Assembly: GCA_964242415.1 (NCBI GenBank)
Contig: CAXTAT010000055.1
Coordinates: forward strand, 1 to 15,273
From: DASWOJ01 sp964242415
GTDB taxonomy: Bacteria > Pseudomonadota > Alphaproteobacteria > Acetobacterales > Acetobacteraceae
Reading direction: 5' to 3'
Length of the DNA: 15,273 nt
How positions within the stretch are numbered: the first letter of the stretch is position 1; every line of letters starts with the position of its first letter. The position numbers and the translations under genes were made by a program. Below are positions 1 to 7,869 of the stretch, in pieces. The notes below the pieces were generated by a model. It was not told the origin of the DNA. It made no database searches and saw nothing but the letters and a program-made list of their open reading frames with translations.

Positions 1-636
1 ATCCTGCAGGACCACGACTTCCACGAGTTCAAGATCAGCGTGAAGGCGTCCGACGTGTTCATGGCTGTCGCCGCCTACCAGCAGCTTGCCGAGGTGTGCG
101 ACCACCCGCTGCACATCGGCATCACCGAGGCCGGGACGAAGCGGGCCGGCACCGTGAAGTCCTCCATCGGCCTGGGTAGCCTGCTGTGGGCCGGCGTGGG
201 GGACACCCTGCGCGTCAGCCTGTCGGCCGAGCCGGAGGAGGAGGTCCATGTCGGCTGGGACATCCTGAAGTCGCTCGGCCTGCGCCACCGTGGCGTGAAA
301 ATCGTGAGCTGCCCGTCCTGCGCCCGCCAGGGCTTCAACGTGATTCAGACGGTGGCGATCCTGGAGGAGCGGCTGGCGCACATCCGCACGCCGATCACGC
401 TGTCGATCATCGGCTGCGTGGTGAACGGCCCCGGCGAGGCGCTGATGACCGACATCGGCGTCACCGGCGGCGGCAATGGCCGGCATATGGTGTATGCCGC
501 CGGGCGCACCGACCACACCATCGACGGCGGCGACATGGTGGAGCACATCATCGAGCAGGTGGAGCGCAAGGCGGCGGAGCTGGCCGCGGCGGCTCCTGAA
601 AAGGCGCCTTCGCCTGAGAAGGTTGCGGCGGAGTAG
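1..636 (+). CDS. ispG: 4-hydroxy-3-methylbut-2-enyl diphosphate synthase (IspG), 3' part
   Basis: C-terminal part of IspG (GcpE), the 4Fe-4S enzyme that reductively converts methylerythritol cyclodiphosphate to HMBPP in the MEP isoprenoid pathway. The 5' end lies outside the window, and the frame is open from base 1. The cluster ligands known for the family are visible: two cysteines in SCPSC (codons at 310 and 319), a third in IIGCVVNGPGEA (codon at 415), and the conserved glutamate of the same motif (codon at 436). After the enzyme core there is an Ala/Glu/Lys/Pro-rich tail of about 25 residues that is probably unstructured. Only 2 nt separate its stop from hisS, so the two are probably co-transcribed. 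Identification is firm; the missing N-terminal TIM-barrel part cannot be judged. Confidence 0.96.
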   Translation: MLQDHDFHEFKISVKASDVFMAVAAYQQLAEVCDHPLHIGITEAGTKRAGTVKSSIGLGSLLWAGVGDTLRVSLSAEPEEEVHVGWDILKSLGLRHRGVKIVSCPSCARQGFNVIQTVAILEERLAHIRTPITLSIIGCVVNGPGEALMTDIGVTGGGNGRHMVYAAGRTDHTIDGGDMVEHIIEQVERKAAELAAAAPEKAPSPEKVAAE

Positions 637-638
637 CT

Positions 639-1889
639 TTGGCAGATTTGCAGCCGGTTCGCGGCACCCGGGACCTGATCGGCGACGACCAGCGCCGCCA
701 CGCCCACGTGATCGACACCGCCCGCCGCCTGGCCGGGCTGTATGGCTTCGACGAGTGGGCGACGCCCATCTTCGAGGAAACGCGCGTGTTCGCCCGCACC
801 CTGGGCGACACGTCCGACGTGGTGACGAAGGAGATGTACACCTTCGACGACCGTGGCGGCGACAGCATTACCTTGCGGCCGGAGAACACCGCCGGGGTAT
901 GCCGCGCCCTGGTCAGCAACGGCCTGACGCAGTCCTTGCCGCAGAAGGTGTTCTACGCCGGCCCGATGTTCCGCTACGAGCGCCCGCAGAAGGGCCGCTA
1001 CCGCCAGTTCCACCAGATCGGCGCCGAACTGATCGGCCCGGCGGAGCCGCTGGCCGACGCGGAGGTGATCGCGCTGGGCTGGCACATCCTGCAGGACCTG
1101 GGCGTCAGCGGCGATGCCGTGCTGGAACTGAACACCCTGGGCGACGCCGAGAGCCGCCGCGCCTACCGCGATGCCCTGGTGGCCCATTTCGGCGCCCACC
1201 GCGATGCGCTGTCCCCCGACAGCCAGGAGCGGCTGGAGCGCAACCCGCTGCGCATCCTGGACAGCAAGAACGAGGGCGACCGCGCCCTGGTGGCGGACGC
1301 TCCGTTGATCCAGGCGGTGCTGACGCCGGAGGCCGCCGCATTCTACGACGCCTTGCGCCTGCAACTGTCCCGGCTGGGCGTGCCGTTCCAGGAGAACCCG
1401 CGCATCGTCCGCGGCCTGGATTACTACAACCACACTGCGTTCGAGTTCGTCACCGACCGGCTGGGCGCCCAGGGCACCGTGCTGGGCGGGGGGCGATATG
1501 ATGGGCTGGTGGCGCAGATGGGCGGGCCGCCGGTTCCCGCAGTCGGCTGGGCGGCAGGCATCGAGCGGCTGGCCATGCTGATGCAGGCGCCGCCGAACGC
1601 GCCGAAGCCGGTTGCGGTGATCCCGCTCGGCGACGCGCAGGAAGCGGCGGCGCTGGATGCGGTGCAGGCATTGCGCCGGGCCGGGGTGCGGGCGGAGGTA
1701 TCCTACCGCGGCAACATGAAGCGCCGGATGGAGCGGGCCAATCGCATCGGCGCCCGCGCTGCCGTCATCATCGGCGATGCCGAGCTGGCGCGCGGCGTGG
1801 CGCAGGTGAAGGACCTGACGACGGGCGCGCAATCCGAGGTCGCGCTTGCCGGGCTGGCGGCCCATCTCGCCTTGGGCGGCAGAGCATGA
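639..1889 (+). CDS. hisS: Histidine--tRNA ligase
   Basis: Class II aminoacyl-tRNA synthetase of 416 residues that charges tRNA-His. Motif 2 is FRYERPQKGRYRQFHQIG (about residues 111-128). The histidine-specific motif is RGLDYYNHTAFEF (258-270), and motif 3 is GWAAGIERL (303-311). The anticodon-binding domain occupies roughly 325-410. The substrate loop reads LRPENTAG where E. coli has LRPEGTAG, so an Asn replaces a Gly. Motif 2 is the canonical bacterial type, not the divergent form reported for some alphaproteobacteria. The start is TTG at 639, supported by GGAG at 630-633 with a 5-nt spacer and by the N-terminus MADLQPVRGTRDL typical of the family. The 3' end overlaps the prfA start as ATGA, suggesting translational coupling. 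Confidence 0.97.
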   Translation: MADLQPVRGTRDLIGDDQRRHAHVIDTARRLAGLYGFDEWATPIFEETRVFARTLGDTSDVVTKEMYTFDDRGGDSITLRPENTAGVCRALVSNGLTQSLPQKVFYAGPMFRYERPQKGRYRQFHQIGAELIGPAEPLADAEVIALGWHILQDLGVSGDAVLELNTLGDAESRRAYRDALVAHFGAHRDALSPDSQERLERNPLRILDSKNEGDRALVADAPLIQAVLTPEAAAFYDALRLQLSRLGVPFQENPRIVRGLDYYNHTAFEFVTDRLGAQGTVLGGGRYDGLVAQMGGPPVPAVGWAAGIERLAMLMQAPPNAPKPVAVIPLGDAQEAAALDAVQALRRAGVRAEVSYRGNMKRRMERANRIGARAAVIIGDAELARGVAQVKDLTTGAQSEVALAGLAAHLALGGRA

Positions 1890-2947
1890 GCGGCAGCCTG
1901 GACTACAAGCTGGACCGCATCGTCGGCCGTGCCGCGGAGTTGGGCGCGCAGCTCAGCGAGGGGCTGGGCGGCGACGGCTTCTCGCGCGCCAGCAAGGAGC
2001 TGTCGGAGCTGAACCCCATCGTCGAGCGCATCGGCGAGCTGCGTGCCGCCGAACGCGCCCACGCCGAGGCGGAAGCCATGCTGGCCGATCCCGAGATGAA
2101 GGACCTGGCCGAGGCCGAACTCTATGAGTTGAAGGACCGCCTGCCCGCCCTGCGCCACGAAATCCGCCTGGCGCTGCTGCCGAAGGACGAGGCCGACGCC
2201 CGCAGCGCGATCCTGGAAATCCGCCCGGCGGCCGGCGGCGACGAGGCCGGGCTGTTCGCCGCCGAGCTGTTCCAGATGTATCAGAAGTATGCGGAGCAGC
2301 ACGGCTGGAAGGTGGAGGTACTGGAGTACGCCGACACCGGCCTGGGCGGCATCAAGGAGGGCGTGGCCGAGATCACCGGCCGCAACGTGTTCGCCCGGCT
2401 GAAGTACGAGTCCGGCGTCCACCGCGTGCAGCGCGTGCCGGCGACGGAAAGCCAGGGCCGCATCCATACCTCGACGGTGACGGTCGCCGTGCTGCCCGAG
2501 GCGGAGGAGGTCGATGTCGAGGTCAACGAGACCGACCTGCGCATCGACGTGTACCGGGCGTCCGGCGCCGGCGGCCAGCACGTCAACAAGACGGAATCAG
2601 CCGTACGCATCACCCACATCCCCACCGGCGTCGTCGTGGCGATGCAGGAGGAGCGCAGCCAGCACAAGAACCGCGCCAAGGCCATGAAGATCCTGCGCGC
2701 CCGGCTATACGAGGCGCAGCGCAGCAGCCTCGCCAACACCCGCGCCGCCGACCGCAAGAGCCAGGTCGGCACCGGGGACCGCAGCGAGCGCATCCGCACC
2801 TACAACTTCCCGCAGGGCCGGGTGTCCGACCACCGGGTGGAGCTGACGCTGCACAAGATCGACCGCATCATGCAGGGCGACCTGGACGAGATCGTCGATC
2901 GCCTGACCGCCGAGGACCAGGCGGCGCGCCTCGCCGCGCAGGAATGA
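1886..2947 (+). CDS. prfA: Peptide chain release factor 1 (RF1)
   Basis: Class I release factor of 353 residues, close to the usual RF1 length, which ends translation at UAA and UAG codons. The PxT stop-codon recognition tripeptide is PAT (residues 185-187, in QRVPATESQGRIHTS); RF2 would have SPF there. The catalytic GGQ is at residues 229-231 in GAGGQHVNKTES. The N-terminal helical domain covers about 1-100. The ATG overlaps the hisS stop as ATGA, and the TGA of prfA overlaps the prmC start in the same way. The next gene encodes the methyltransferase that modifies the GGQ glutamine, a classical pairing. Standard in every visible respect. Confidence 0.98.
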   Translation: MSGSLDYKLDRIVGRAAELGAQLSEGLGGDGFSRASKELSELNPIVERIGELRAAERAHAEAEAMLADPEMKDLAEAELYELKDRLPALRHEIRLALLPKDEADARSAILEIRPAAGGDEAGLFAAELFQMYQKYAEQHGWKVEVLEYADTGLGGIKEGVAEITGRNVFARLKYESGVHRVQRVPATESQGRIHTSTVTVAVLPEAEEVDVEVNETDLRIDVYRASGAGGQHVNKTESAVRITHIPTGVVVAMQEERSQHKNRAKAMKILRARLYEAQRSSLANTRAADRKSQVGTGDRSERIRTYNFPQGRVSDHRVELTLHKIDRIMQGDLDEIVDRLTAEDQAARLAAQE

Positions 2948-3777
2948 CCGCCGCCGAGGCGTTGCGCCACGGCGCGGCGCTGCTGGCGGCGGCGGGGGTG
3001 GACAGCCCGCGGCTGGATGCGCGGCTGCTGCTGGGCCATGCCGCCGGGCTGACGCCGGATGCGTTGCTGCGGCAGCGTGACGCGGCGGTGGACGCTGCCG
3101 CCTACGGCCTTCTGCTGGCGCGCCGGGCCGGGCGCGAGCCGCTGGCCCTGATCGTCGGCCGGCAGGAGTTCTGGAGCCTGCCCTTCGAGGTGTCCGCCGC
3201 CACCCTGATCCCTCGTGCGGACAGCGAGACGCTGATCGAAGCGGCGGTGGCGGCCCGTCCGGACCGGCAGGCAACGCGCCGCATCCTGGACCTGGGCACC
3301 GGCACCGGCTGCCTCCTGCTCGCCGCCCTGACCGAGTTCCCGTCCGCCTGGGGCGTGGGCACCGACCTGGCTCCGGCCGCGGCGGCGCTGGCCCGGCGCA
3401 ACGCACGGGCGCTGGGGTTGGCGCACCGCGCGGCCATCCTGTGCGGTGATTGGGATGACGCGATCGATGGGCGCTTCGACCTCGTGCTGAGCAACCCGCC
3501 CTACATCCGCACCGCCGAGATCGCCGGCCTGATGCCGGAGGTTGCAGTGCACGAGCCGCACCGCGCCCTGGACGGCGGGCCGGATGGCCTGGGCGCGTAC
3601 CGCATCCTGCTGCGCCGGCTGCCCAGCCTGTTGCAGCCCGGCGGAACCGCGGTGATCGAGCTGGGCCTCGGCCAGGCTGCGGAGGTCTCGGCGATGGCGT
3701 CCGGCTTCCACGCCGTCCGAATCCGGCCGGATTTGGCAGGGGTCCCCCGGGCGCTGGTGATCGAGGCCGGCGCTTGA
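2944..3777 (+). CDS. prmC: Release factor glutamine N5-methyltransferase
   Basis: SAM-dependent methyltransferase of 277 residues that methylates the glutamine of the GGQ motif in release factors, here encoded by the adjacent prfA. An N-terminal helical substrate-binding domain covers about residues 1-85 (LDARLLLGHAAGL). It is followed by LIPRADSETLIE (88-99), the SAM motif LDLGTGTGC (115-123), and the NPPY signature (184-187) that binds the glutamine amide. The start is set by the ATGA overlap with prfA. It is the last gene of the compact ispG-hisS-prfA-prmC run, and 215 bp follow before the next gene. No strong terminator with a T-tract is seen after its stop. Confidence 0.97.
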   Translation: MTAAEALRHGAALLAAAGVDSPRLDARLLLGHAAGLTPDALLRQRDAAVDAAAYGLLLARRAGREPLALIVGRQEFWSLPFEVSAATLIPRADSETLIEAAVAARPDRQATRRILDLGTGTGCLLLAALTEFPSAWGVGTDLAPAAAALARRNARALGLAHRAAILCGDWDDAIDGRFDLVLSNPPYIRTAEIAGLMPEVAVHEPHRALDGGPDGLGAYRILLRRLPSLLQPGGTAVIELGLGQAAEVSAMASGFHAVRIRPDLAGVPRALVIEAGA

Positions 3778-3913
3778 GAAAAAGTTTGGCAGAACGGACC
3801 GGGGACACTAAGTTGGGTGGGGAACGCGGAGCCACCTTGCATCCCGTCCGTGCGCGTTGGCGGCGGACACCTGGCCCCACCTGCCTGATCGCTGGGCTTC
3901 CCTGATCGGGCAT

Positions 3914-3942
3914 TTGACGATCACTTCCGCCGCGGATATGCG
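3914..3942 (+). promoter_or_regulatory. Possible sigma-70 promoter for the DUF4167 gene
   Basis: TTGACG (3914-3919) is followed after 17 bp by TATGCG (3937-3942), a fair -35 and a weak -10. It lies about 50 bp before the ATG at 3993. The rest of the 3778-3992 gap holds no credible ORF. It has one small stem (GGTGG 3816-3820 with CCACC 3832-3836) that lacks a T-tract. The call rests on motif match only. Confidence 0.35.
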
Positions 3943-3992
3943 CCCGACTATGCGCCCCGCGGTGGCTGCGAACAGGAAAGCATCCCCGACGA

Positions 3993-4499
3993 ATGAACAT
4001 GAAGCGTATGCGCGGCCGTAATCACCGGGGCAGCGGCGGCCAGGGTAGCGGCGGCGGCGGCGGCCCGGTCCGGCACCAGAGCGGCAACGTCCCGCTGAAC
4101 CGCAACCACGTGTTTGATAGCATCGGCCCCGACCTGCGGGTCCGCGGCACCTCGCAGCAGCTTTTCGAGAAGTATCTGCAGCTTGGCCGCGATGCGACCA
4201 GCGGCGGCGACCGGGTGATGGCCGAGAGCTACTTCCAGCACGCCGAGCACTACTTCCGCATCCTGAACGCCATGAACCAGGCCGCGCAGGCCAACACCCA
4301 AGCACCGCAGGGCGGCCAGCCCGGCGGCCCGCAGCGCCGCCAGCAATACGAGCCGCAGTCCAACGAACCCCAGGCCAACGAGCAGGGGCATGGCGAGCGG
4401 CAGGAGACATACGACGACGACGATGACCAGCCCGCCCAGGGCGAGGCCGTCGTCGAGACGCGCGCCATCCCGATTGCCGCGGCGCCTCCGGAGAATTGA
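3993..4499 (+). CDS. DUF4167 domain protein
   Basis: A 168-residue protein matching the alphaproteobacterial DUF4167 family, whose function is not established. The N-terminus is basic and Gly-rich (MKRMRGRNHRG, then a glycine run to about residue 24). Next comes the conserved core with FDSIGPDLRVRG (41-52) and TSQQLFEKYLQLGRDA (53-68), ending in YFQHAEHYFRILNAMNQ (80-96). The last 70 residues are Gln/Asn/Pro/Glu-rich low complexity with a short Asp run. The basic, glycine-rich start resembles RNA-binding tails, but that is inference. The start at 3993 has AGGAAAG 12 nt upstream; the second Met (codon 3) is an alternative. In related genomes this gene often follows prmC, as it does here. Confidence 0.9.
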   Translation: MNMKRMRGRNHRGSGGQGSGGGGGPVRHQSGNVPLNRNHVFDSIGPDLRVRGTSQQLFEKYLQLGRDATSGGDRVMAESYFQHAEHYFRILNAMNQAAQANTQAPQGGQPGGPQRRQQYEPQSNEPQANEQGHGERQETYDDDDDQPAQGEAVVETRAIPIAAAPPEN

Positions 4500-4537
4500 T
4501 GCCGGCTGCCTCTGGGTCAGATCCTTAAGGGCATACC

Positions 4538-4631
4538 GTCATTGCGAGCCGCACTTGCGGCGCGGCAATCCAGGTGGGCCAGCACAGCCCGTGCCACCCC
4601 CTATGCCGCGCCGAAGCCGGCTCGCAACGAC
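4538..4631 (+). repeat. Palindromic dispersed repeat, copy 1 (94 bp)
   Basis: MITE- or REP-like element between the convergent DUF4167 and Nudix genes. The ends are imperfect inverted repeats: GTCATTGCGAGCCG (4538-4551) against CGGCTCGCAACGAC (4618-4631), with 1 mismatch in 14. The left arm (4538-4574) contains a CCGC/GCGG hairpin. The centre (4575-4591) has a GGGC/GCCC stem. The right arm is 4592-4631. A second copy lies inverted at 11942-12036, with 73 of 77 arm positions identical but a different centre. It could act as a bidirectional transcript end or RNA stem, which is inferred from position only. Confidence 0.85.
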
Positions 4632-4654
4632 GGCCAACCGTGGGACAGGATCGG

Positions 4655-5494
4655 TTAAGGCCAAACACGGTCGGCATACTCGACCGTCGCATCCAGCGCC
4701 GACCGCAGCCGCCCCATTTCGGCCCCGCCGAACAGGCCGCGGCGCAGTCCCAGGTCGATCAGCGCCAGGTTGACATTGAACTTGAAGTCGTCGGTGTCCC
4801 GCACCCGGTCCAGCGCCTGCGACAGCGGCCATAGCTCGAAGCTCTCGACCTCGCCATCCGCCGGGCGCGGCGCGAAGCTCTCCGGCAGCATCAGGTCGTA
4901 GCAGTGCACGCGGTCGCGGCGCAGGCCCTCGGGGCGGTCCATGGTGTAGGACAGGACGGCAACGGGCTGCGCGGCCTGCATCAGGCCTGGCGGGATCGCG
5001 GCTTCCTCACCGGCCTCCTTGACCAGCGTCTGCAACGGCGTCAGCCCGGCCGGCACCCCGCCGGCGGCGATGTGGTCCAGCTTGCCCGGGTCCAGCAGCT
5101 TGTCGGCGGCACGGCGCGCGACCCACAGCCACAGCCCGTCGGACCGCTGCACCAGCCCGTTCAGATGAGCGCCCGTGGCGCTGATGCCGAACGCAGGCAG
5201 GGCGCCACGGTCGATGGTGGCCAGCGCCGGGCCATCCGCGGTGGCGCGGACGTCGAACGCCTCGTCGCGCCAGCGGAAGCGGCCCGCGCCGGCCAGGCTG
5301 CGCGCCACCGCGTGGAGGCGGCTGGCGGGCAGGTCAACGCCCCCTGCGTCCAGCATGGCGCCAAGTGGGCGCAGCGCCTCCGCCAGGCCGGGCTGCACCC
5401 AGCCGACCTGCGCGCCCTCCAACCGAAACGGCAGCCTCCCGCCCGGCAGGACGGCGTTGTTGCAGGCGGCGATGTGGCGGAGCAGGTCAGGCAT
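4655..5494 (-). CDS. Nudix hydrolase with N-terminal DUF4743 domain
   Basis: A 279-residue Nudix protein of the DUF4743 type, related to the Nudix part of fungal thiamin pyrophosphokinase-like proteins. The N-terminal half (about 1-120) is the DUF4743-like region. The Nudix box spans residues 145-167 and reads GGVPAGLTPLQTLVKEAGEE plus AAI. The metal-binding core KEAGEE is intact, but the first Glu of the consensus is Leu151, the Arg is Lys159 and the late Gly is Ala166. These changes look typical of this subfamily rather than disabling. The substrate is not predictable; a nucleoside diphosphate derivative or damaged thiamin compound is possible. It is divergent from the ABC exporter gene. 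No Shine-Dalgarno precedes the ATG, but a TATAAC box ends 6 nt upstream. Confidence 0.88.
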   Translation of the reverse strand: MPDLLRHIAACNNAVLPGGRLPFRLEGAQVGWVQPGLAEALRPLGAMLDAGGVDLPASRLHAVARSLAGAGRFRWRDEAFDVRATADGPALATIDRGALPAFGISATGAHLNGLVQRSDGLWLWVARRAADKLLDPGKLDHIAAGGVPAGLTPLQTLVKEAGEEAAIPPGLMQAAQPVAVLSYTMDRPEGLRRDRVHCYDLMLPESFAPRPADGEVESFELWPLSQALDRVRDTDDFKFNVNLALIDLGLRRGLFGGAEMGRLRSALDATVEYADRVWP

Positions 5495-5500
5495 GATGAC

Positions 5501-5506
5501 GTTATA
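5501..5506 (-). promoter_or_regulatory. Possible -10 box for a leaderless Nudix transcript
   Basis: Read on the minus strand, TATAAC occupies 5506 to 5501 and ends 6 nt before the ATG at 5494. A start of transcription 7 nt downstream would fall on the A of the ATG, giving a leaderless mRNA. This fits the lack of a purine-rich ribosome site. The -35 region (CTGGGA at 17-bp spacing) is poor. Confidence 0.35.
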
Positions 5507-5565
5507 GGAGCAATCCCGGTGCTTCCCAGGTTGGATACCTTCCCGAAAGGGGCATCACGCGCCAC

Positions 5566-7419
5566 ATGCCGGGAATGAGTCCTCCTGATACTGCTCCCCC
5601 GGTCCTGGCCGGGCAGGCGCCGCGCACTGGCCTGCAAACCGTTGCTTCCCTGCTTCCCTATCTGTGGCCCAAGGGCGAGACGCGGTCGCGCGTCAGCGTC
5701 GTGCTCGCGGTCATCATGCTGGTGCTGGCCAAGGTCGCCACGGTCTATATCCCTATCGTGTATAGCCAGGCCGTGGACGCCTTGGCGCCGCGCGGGCATC
5801 CGCTGACGATCCCGCTCGGCCTGATCATCGCCTATGCCCTGTTGCGCGTCGCCTCTGCCGGGTTTGCCGAGCTGCGGGACGCCGTGTTCGCCGCCGTGCA
5901 GCAGAGCACGGTCCGCAAGGTGGCGCTGCAGACCTTCCAGCACCTGCACCGGCTGTCGCTGCGCTTCCACCTGGACCGGCAGACCGGCGGCCTGTCCCGC
6001 TCCATCGAGCGCGGCACCGTGGGGATCGAGGCGGTGCTGCGCCTGGCGGTGTTCAACATCCTGCCGACGCTGCTCGAAGTGCTGATGGTCACGGCGGTGC
6101 TGTGGAAGCTGTTCGACTGGCGTTTTGCCGCCGTGACGTTCCTGGCGGTCGTGCTCTACATCGGCTTTACGTTCGGCTTCACCAACTGGCGCGTGCGGTT
6201 CCGGCGCACGATGAACGAGACCGACTCCGACGCGCAGACCAAGGCGGTGGACAGCCTGCTCAACTTCGAGACGGTGAAGTACTTCGGCAACGAGGCGCAC
6301 GAGGCCCGGCGCTTCGACGAGGCCCGCGCCCGCTATGAGCGCGCGGCGGTGAAAAGCCAGGTGACGCTGAACATGCTGAACCTCGGCCAGGCGGTCATCA
6401 TCGCCGCGGGCCTGGGCCTGGTCATGCTGATGGCGGCCGATGGCGTGCAGTCGGGGCGGATGACGGTCGGCCAGTTTGTGCTGGTCAACACCTACCTGAT
6501 GCAGCTTTACCAGCCGCTCAACTTCCTGGGCTTCGTGTATCGGGAGATCAAGCAGGGCCTGGTCGATATGGAGCAGATGTTCCGCCTGATGTCCGTTGGC
6601 CAGGAGGTCGCCGACCGGGCCGGCGCCGCCGTGCTGCCGCTGCGTCCCGATCCGGCGCATCTCGGGACCGTCGCGTTCCGGGATGTGCATTTCGGCTACA
6701 ACGCCAACCGGGAAATCCTGCGCGGCGTCAGCTTCGAGGCGCCGGCCGGGTCGAAGCTCGCCATCGTCGGGCCGACCGGCGCGGGGAAATCGACCATCAG
6801 CCGCCTGCTGTTCCGCTTCTACGACGTGACCGAGGGCGCGGTGGAGATCGACGGCATCGACGTGCGCGACATGACGCAGACCAGCCTGCGCGCCGCCATC
6901 GGCGTGGTGCCGCAGGACACCGTGCTGTTCAACGACACCATCGGCTACAACATCGCCTATGGCCGCCCCGGCGCCACCCAGGCCGAGATCGAGCACGCCG
7001 CCAAGCTGGCCCAGGTGCACGACTTCGTGCTGCGGCTGCCGGAGGGCTACGACACCCGCGTCGGCGAGCGCGGCCTGAAGCTGTCCGGCGGCGAGAAGCA
7101 GCGCGTCGCCATCGCCCGCACCATCCTGAAGGACCCGCGCATCCTGATCCTCGATGAGGCGACGAGCGCCCTGGACAGCCGCACCGAGCGCGAGATCGAG
7201 ACGGCGCTGCGCACCGTGGCGGCCAACCGCACCACGCTGGTGATCGCGCACCGGCTGTCCACGGTGGTCGATGCCGACGAGATCCTTGTCCTCGCGGAGG
7301 GCCGGGTGGCCGAGCGCGGCACCCACGCGAGCCTGCTGGCGCAGGATGGGCTGTATGCCCGGATGTGGGCGTTGCAGGCGGAGCAGGGCGAAGCCGTGGA
7401 GGCGGTGGCTGCGCAGTAG
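5566..7419 (+). CDS. Atm1-type ABC exporter (fused membrane and ATPase domains)
   Basis: A 617-residue half-transporter of the Atm1/HMT1 family. Members export glutathione persulfide or metal-glutathione species in bacteria and serve cytosolic Fe-S assembly in mitochondria. The membrane domain covers about residues 40-345, with family marks GGLSRSIERGT (141-151) and LNFETVKYFGNEAHE (232-246). The NxxNxxQ pattern at 269-275 resembles the glutathione-contacting helix of bacterial Atm1. The ATPase has Walker A GPTGAGKST (402-410), Q-loop Q450, signature LSGGEKQ (506-512), Walker B ILILDE (526-531) and H-loop H562, so it should be active. It works as a homodimer in the inner membrane. The start at 5566 has GAAAGGGG 13 nt upstream; ATG 5575 is an alternative. 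The exact substrate is unknown. Confidence 0.93.
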   Translation: MPGMSPPDTAPPVLAGQAPRTGLQTVASLLPYLWPKGETRSRVSVVLAVIMLVLAKVATVYIPIVYSQAVDALAPRGHPLTIPLGLIIAYALLRVASAGFAELRDAVFAAVQQSTVRKVALQTFQHLHRLSLRFHLDRQTGGLSRSIERGTVGIEAVLRLAVFNILPTLLEVLMVTAVLWKLFDWRFAAVTFLAVVLYIGFTFGFTNWRVRFRRTMNETDSDAQTKAVDSLLNFETVKYFGNEAHEARRFDEARARYERAAVKSQVTLNMLNLGQAVIIAAGLGLVMLMAADGVQSGRMTVGQFVLVNTYLMQLYQPLNFLGFVYREIKQGLVDMEQMFRLMSVGQEVADRAGAAVLPLRPDPAHLGTVAFRDVHFGYNANREILRGVSFEAPAGSKLAIVGPTGAGKSTISRLLFRFYDVTEGAVEIDGIDVRDMTQTSLRAAIGVVPQDTVLFNDTIGYNIAYGRPGATQAEIEHAAKLAQVHDFVLRLPEGYDTRVGERGLKLSGGEKQRVAIARTILKDPRILILDEATSALDSRTEREIETALRTVAANRTTLVIAHRLSTVVDADEILVLAEGRVAERGTHASLLAQDGLYARMWALQAEQGEAVEAVAAQ

Positions 7420-7420
7420 C

Positions 7421-7446
7421 GCCGGGCGGGGTTGGATAGGCCCGGC
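7421..7446 (+). terminator. GC-rich hairpin after the Atm1-like gene
   Basis: A perfect 7-bp stem, GCCGGGC (7421-7427) with GCCCGGC (7440-7446), starts 1 nt after the exporter stop. There is no T-tract, so it may be a weak terminator, an mRNA 3'-end protector or a processing site rather than a full stop. It separates the exporter from the small gene at 7482. Confidence 0.35.
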
Positions 7447-7481
7447 CCAGCGCCATTTACCGGGAAAGGAGTTCTTGCCCG

Positions 7482-7769
7482 ATGCCCACCGAGTCCAATG
7501 CCGCCTCACAGCACCCTGCCGAAGCCCCGCCCGCTGACCTCAGCCACGCCGGCGCCGTCGTGGACAAGGCCATCGAGTATATGATGGGGCAGAACCTGAG
7601 CGCGCTGGCCATTGCCTCGGCGCTGCTGGGCGGTTCGATGGGGCTGCTGGCCCGTACTATGGGCGACGAGGCCATCGTGGGCGTGCTGCAGAACGCGGTC
7701 GCCAGCATCCGCTCGGGCGAACTGCGGGCGGAGCATGGGCCGCACGAGGGCACGGCGGGCCGCGCCTAA
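7482..7769 (+). CDS. Small conserved-looking protein of unknown function (95 aa)
   Basis: I do not recognise this protein. The start is well supported: AAAGGAG at 7465-7471 lies 10 nt before the ATG. The N-terminus (1-22) is polar and Pro/Ala-rich. Residues 24-38 (GAVVDKAIEYMMGQN) look helical. A small-residue hydrophobic stretch follows at about 39-57 (SALAIASALLGGSMGLLA), which could be one membrane segment or a buried helix. An acidic amphipathic helix follows at about 61-84, and the end is polar. It lies 62 nt downstream of the Atm1-like exporter on the same strand, with a hairpin between them, so co-transcription is possible. Codon use is like its neighbours. It is a likely real gene without a function call. 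Confidence 0.75.
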   Translation: MPTESNAASQHPAEAPPADLSHAGAVVDKAIEYMMGQNLSALAIASALLGGSMGLLARTMGDEAIVGVLQNAVASIRSGELRAEHGPHEGTAGRA

Positions 7770-7783
7770 CCGGCCCGACCGGG

Positions 7784-7812
7784 TTGACGTCCGTGGCCCG
7801 CCCCGGCATAAC
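7784..7812 (+). promoter_or_regulatory. Sigma-70 promoter of rpmB
   Basis: TTGACG (7784-7789) and CATAAC (7807-7812) are separated by 17 bp, a good match to the -35 and -10 consensus. Transcription would begin near 7819, giving a leader of about 50 nt. The leader holds a 5-bp hairpin AGGGC-GGC-GCCCT (7841-7853). The ribosome site AGGA (7859-7862) follows, 7 nt before the ATG. Confidence 0.6.
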
Positions 7813-7869
7813 CCGCGCCTTGACCGCCGGGGCACGCCCCAGGGCGGCGCCCTGAATTAGGATCGCACC

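Noticed and set aside
345..1865. 506-residue minus-strand frame over ispG/hisS
   Set aside because: Shadow of two firmly identified genes; low-complexity composition and no ribosome site.
3816..3836. Hairpin after prmC as a terminator or riboswitch
   Set aside because: The stem is only 5 bp with an 11-nt loop and no T-tract, and no known riboswitch core is recognisable.
2705..4000. 431-residue minus-strand frame over prfA, prmC and the 3778-3992 gap
   Set aside because: Arg/Pro/Gly-rich shadow frame without domain features.
5161..7509. 782-residue open frame on the minus strand
   Set aside because: It is antisense to the Atm1-like gene, with His/Gln/Arg/Ala-rich composition typical of shadow frames in GC-rich DNA and no recognisable domain.
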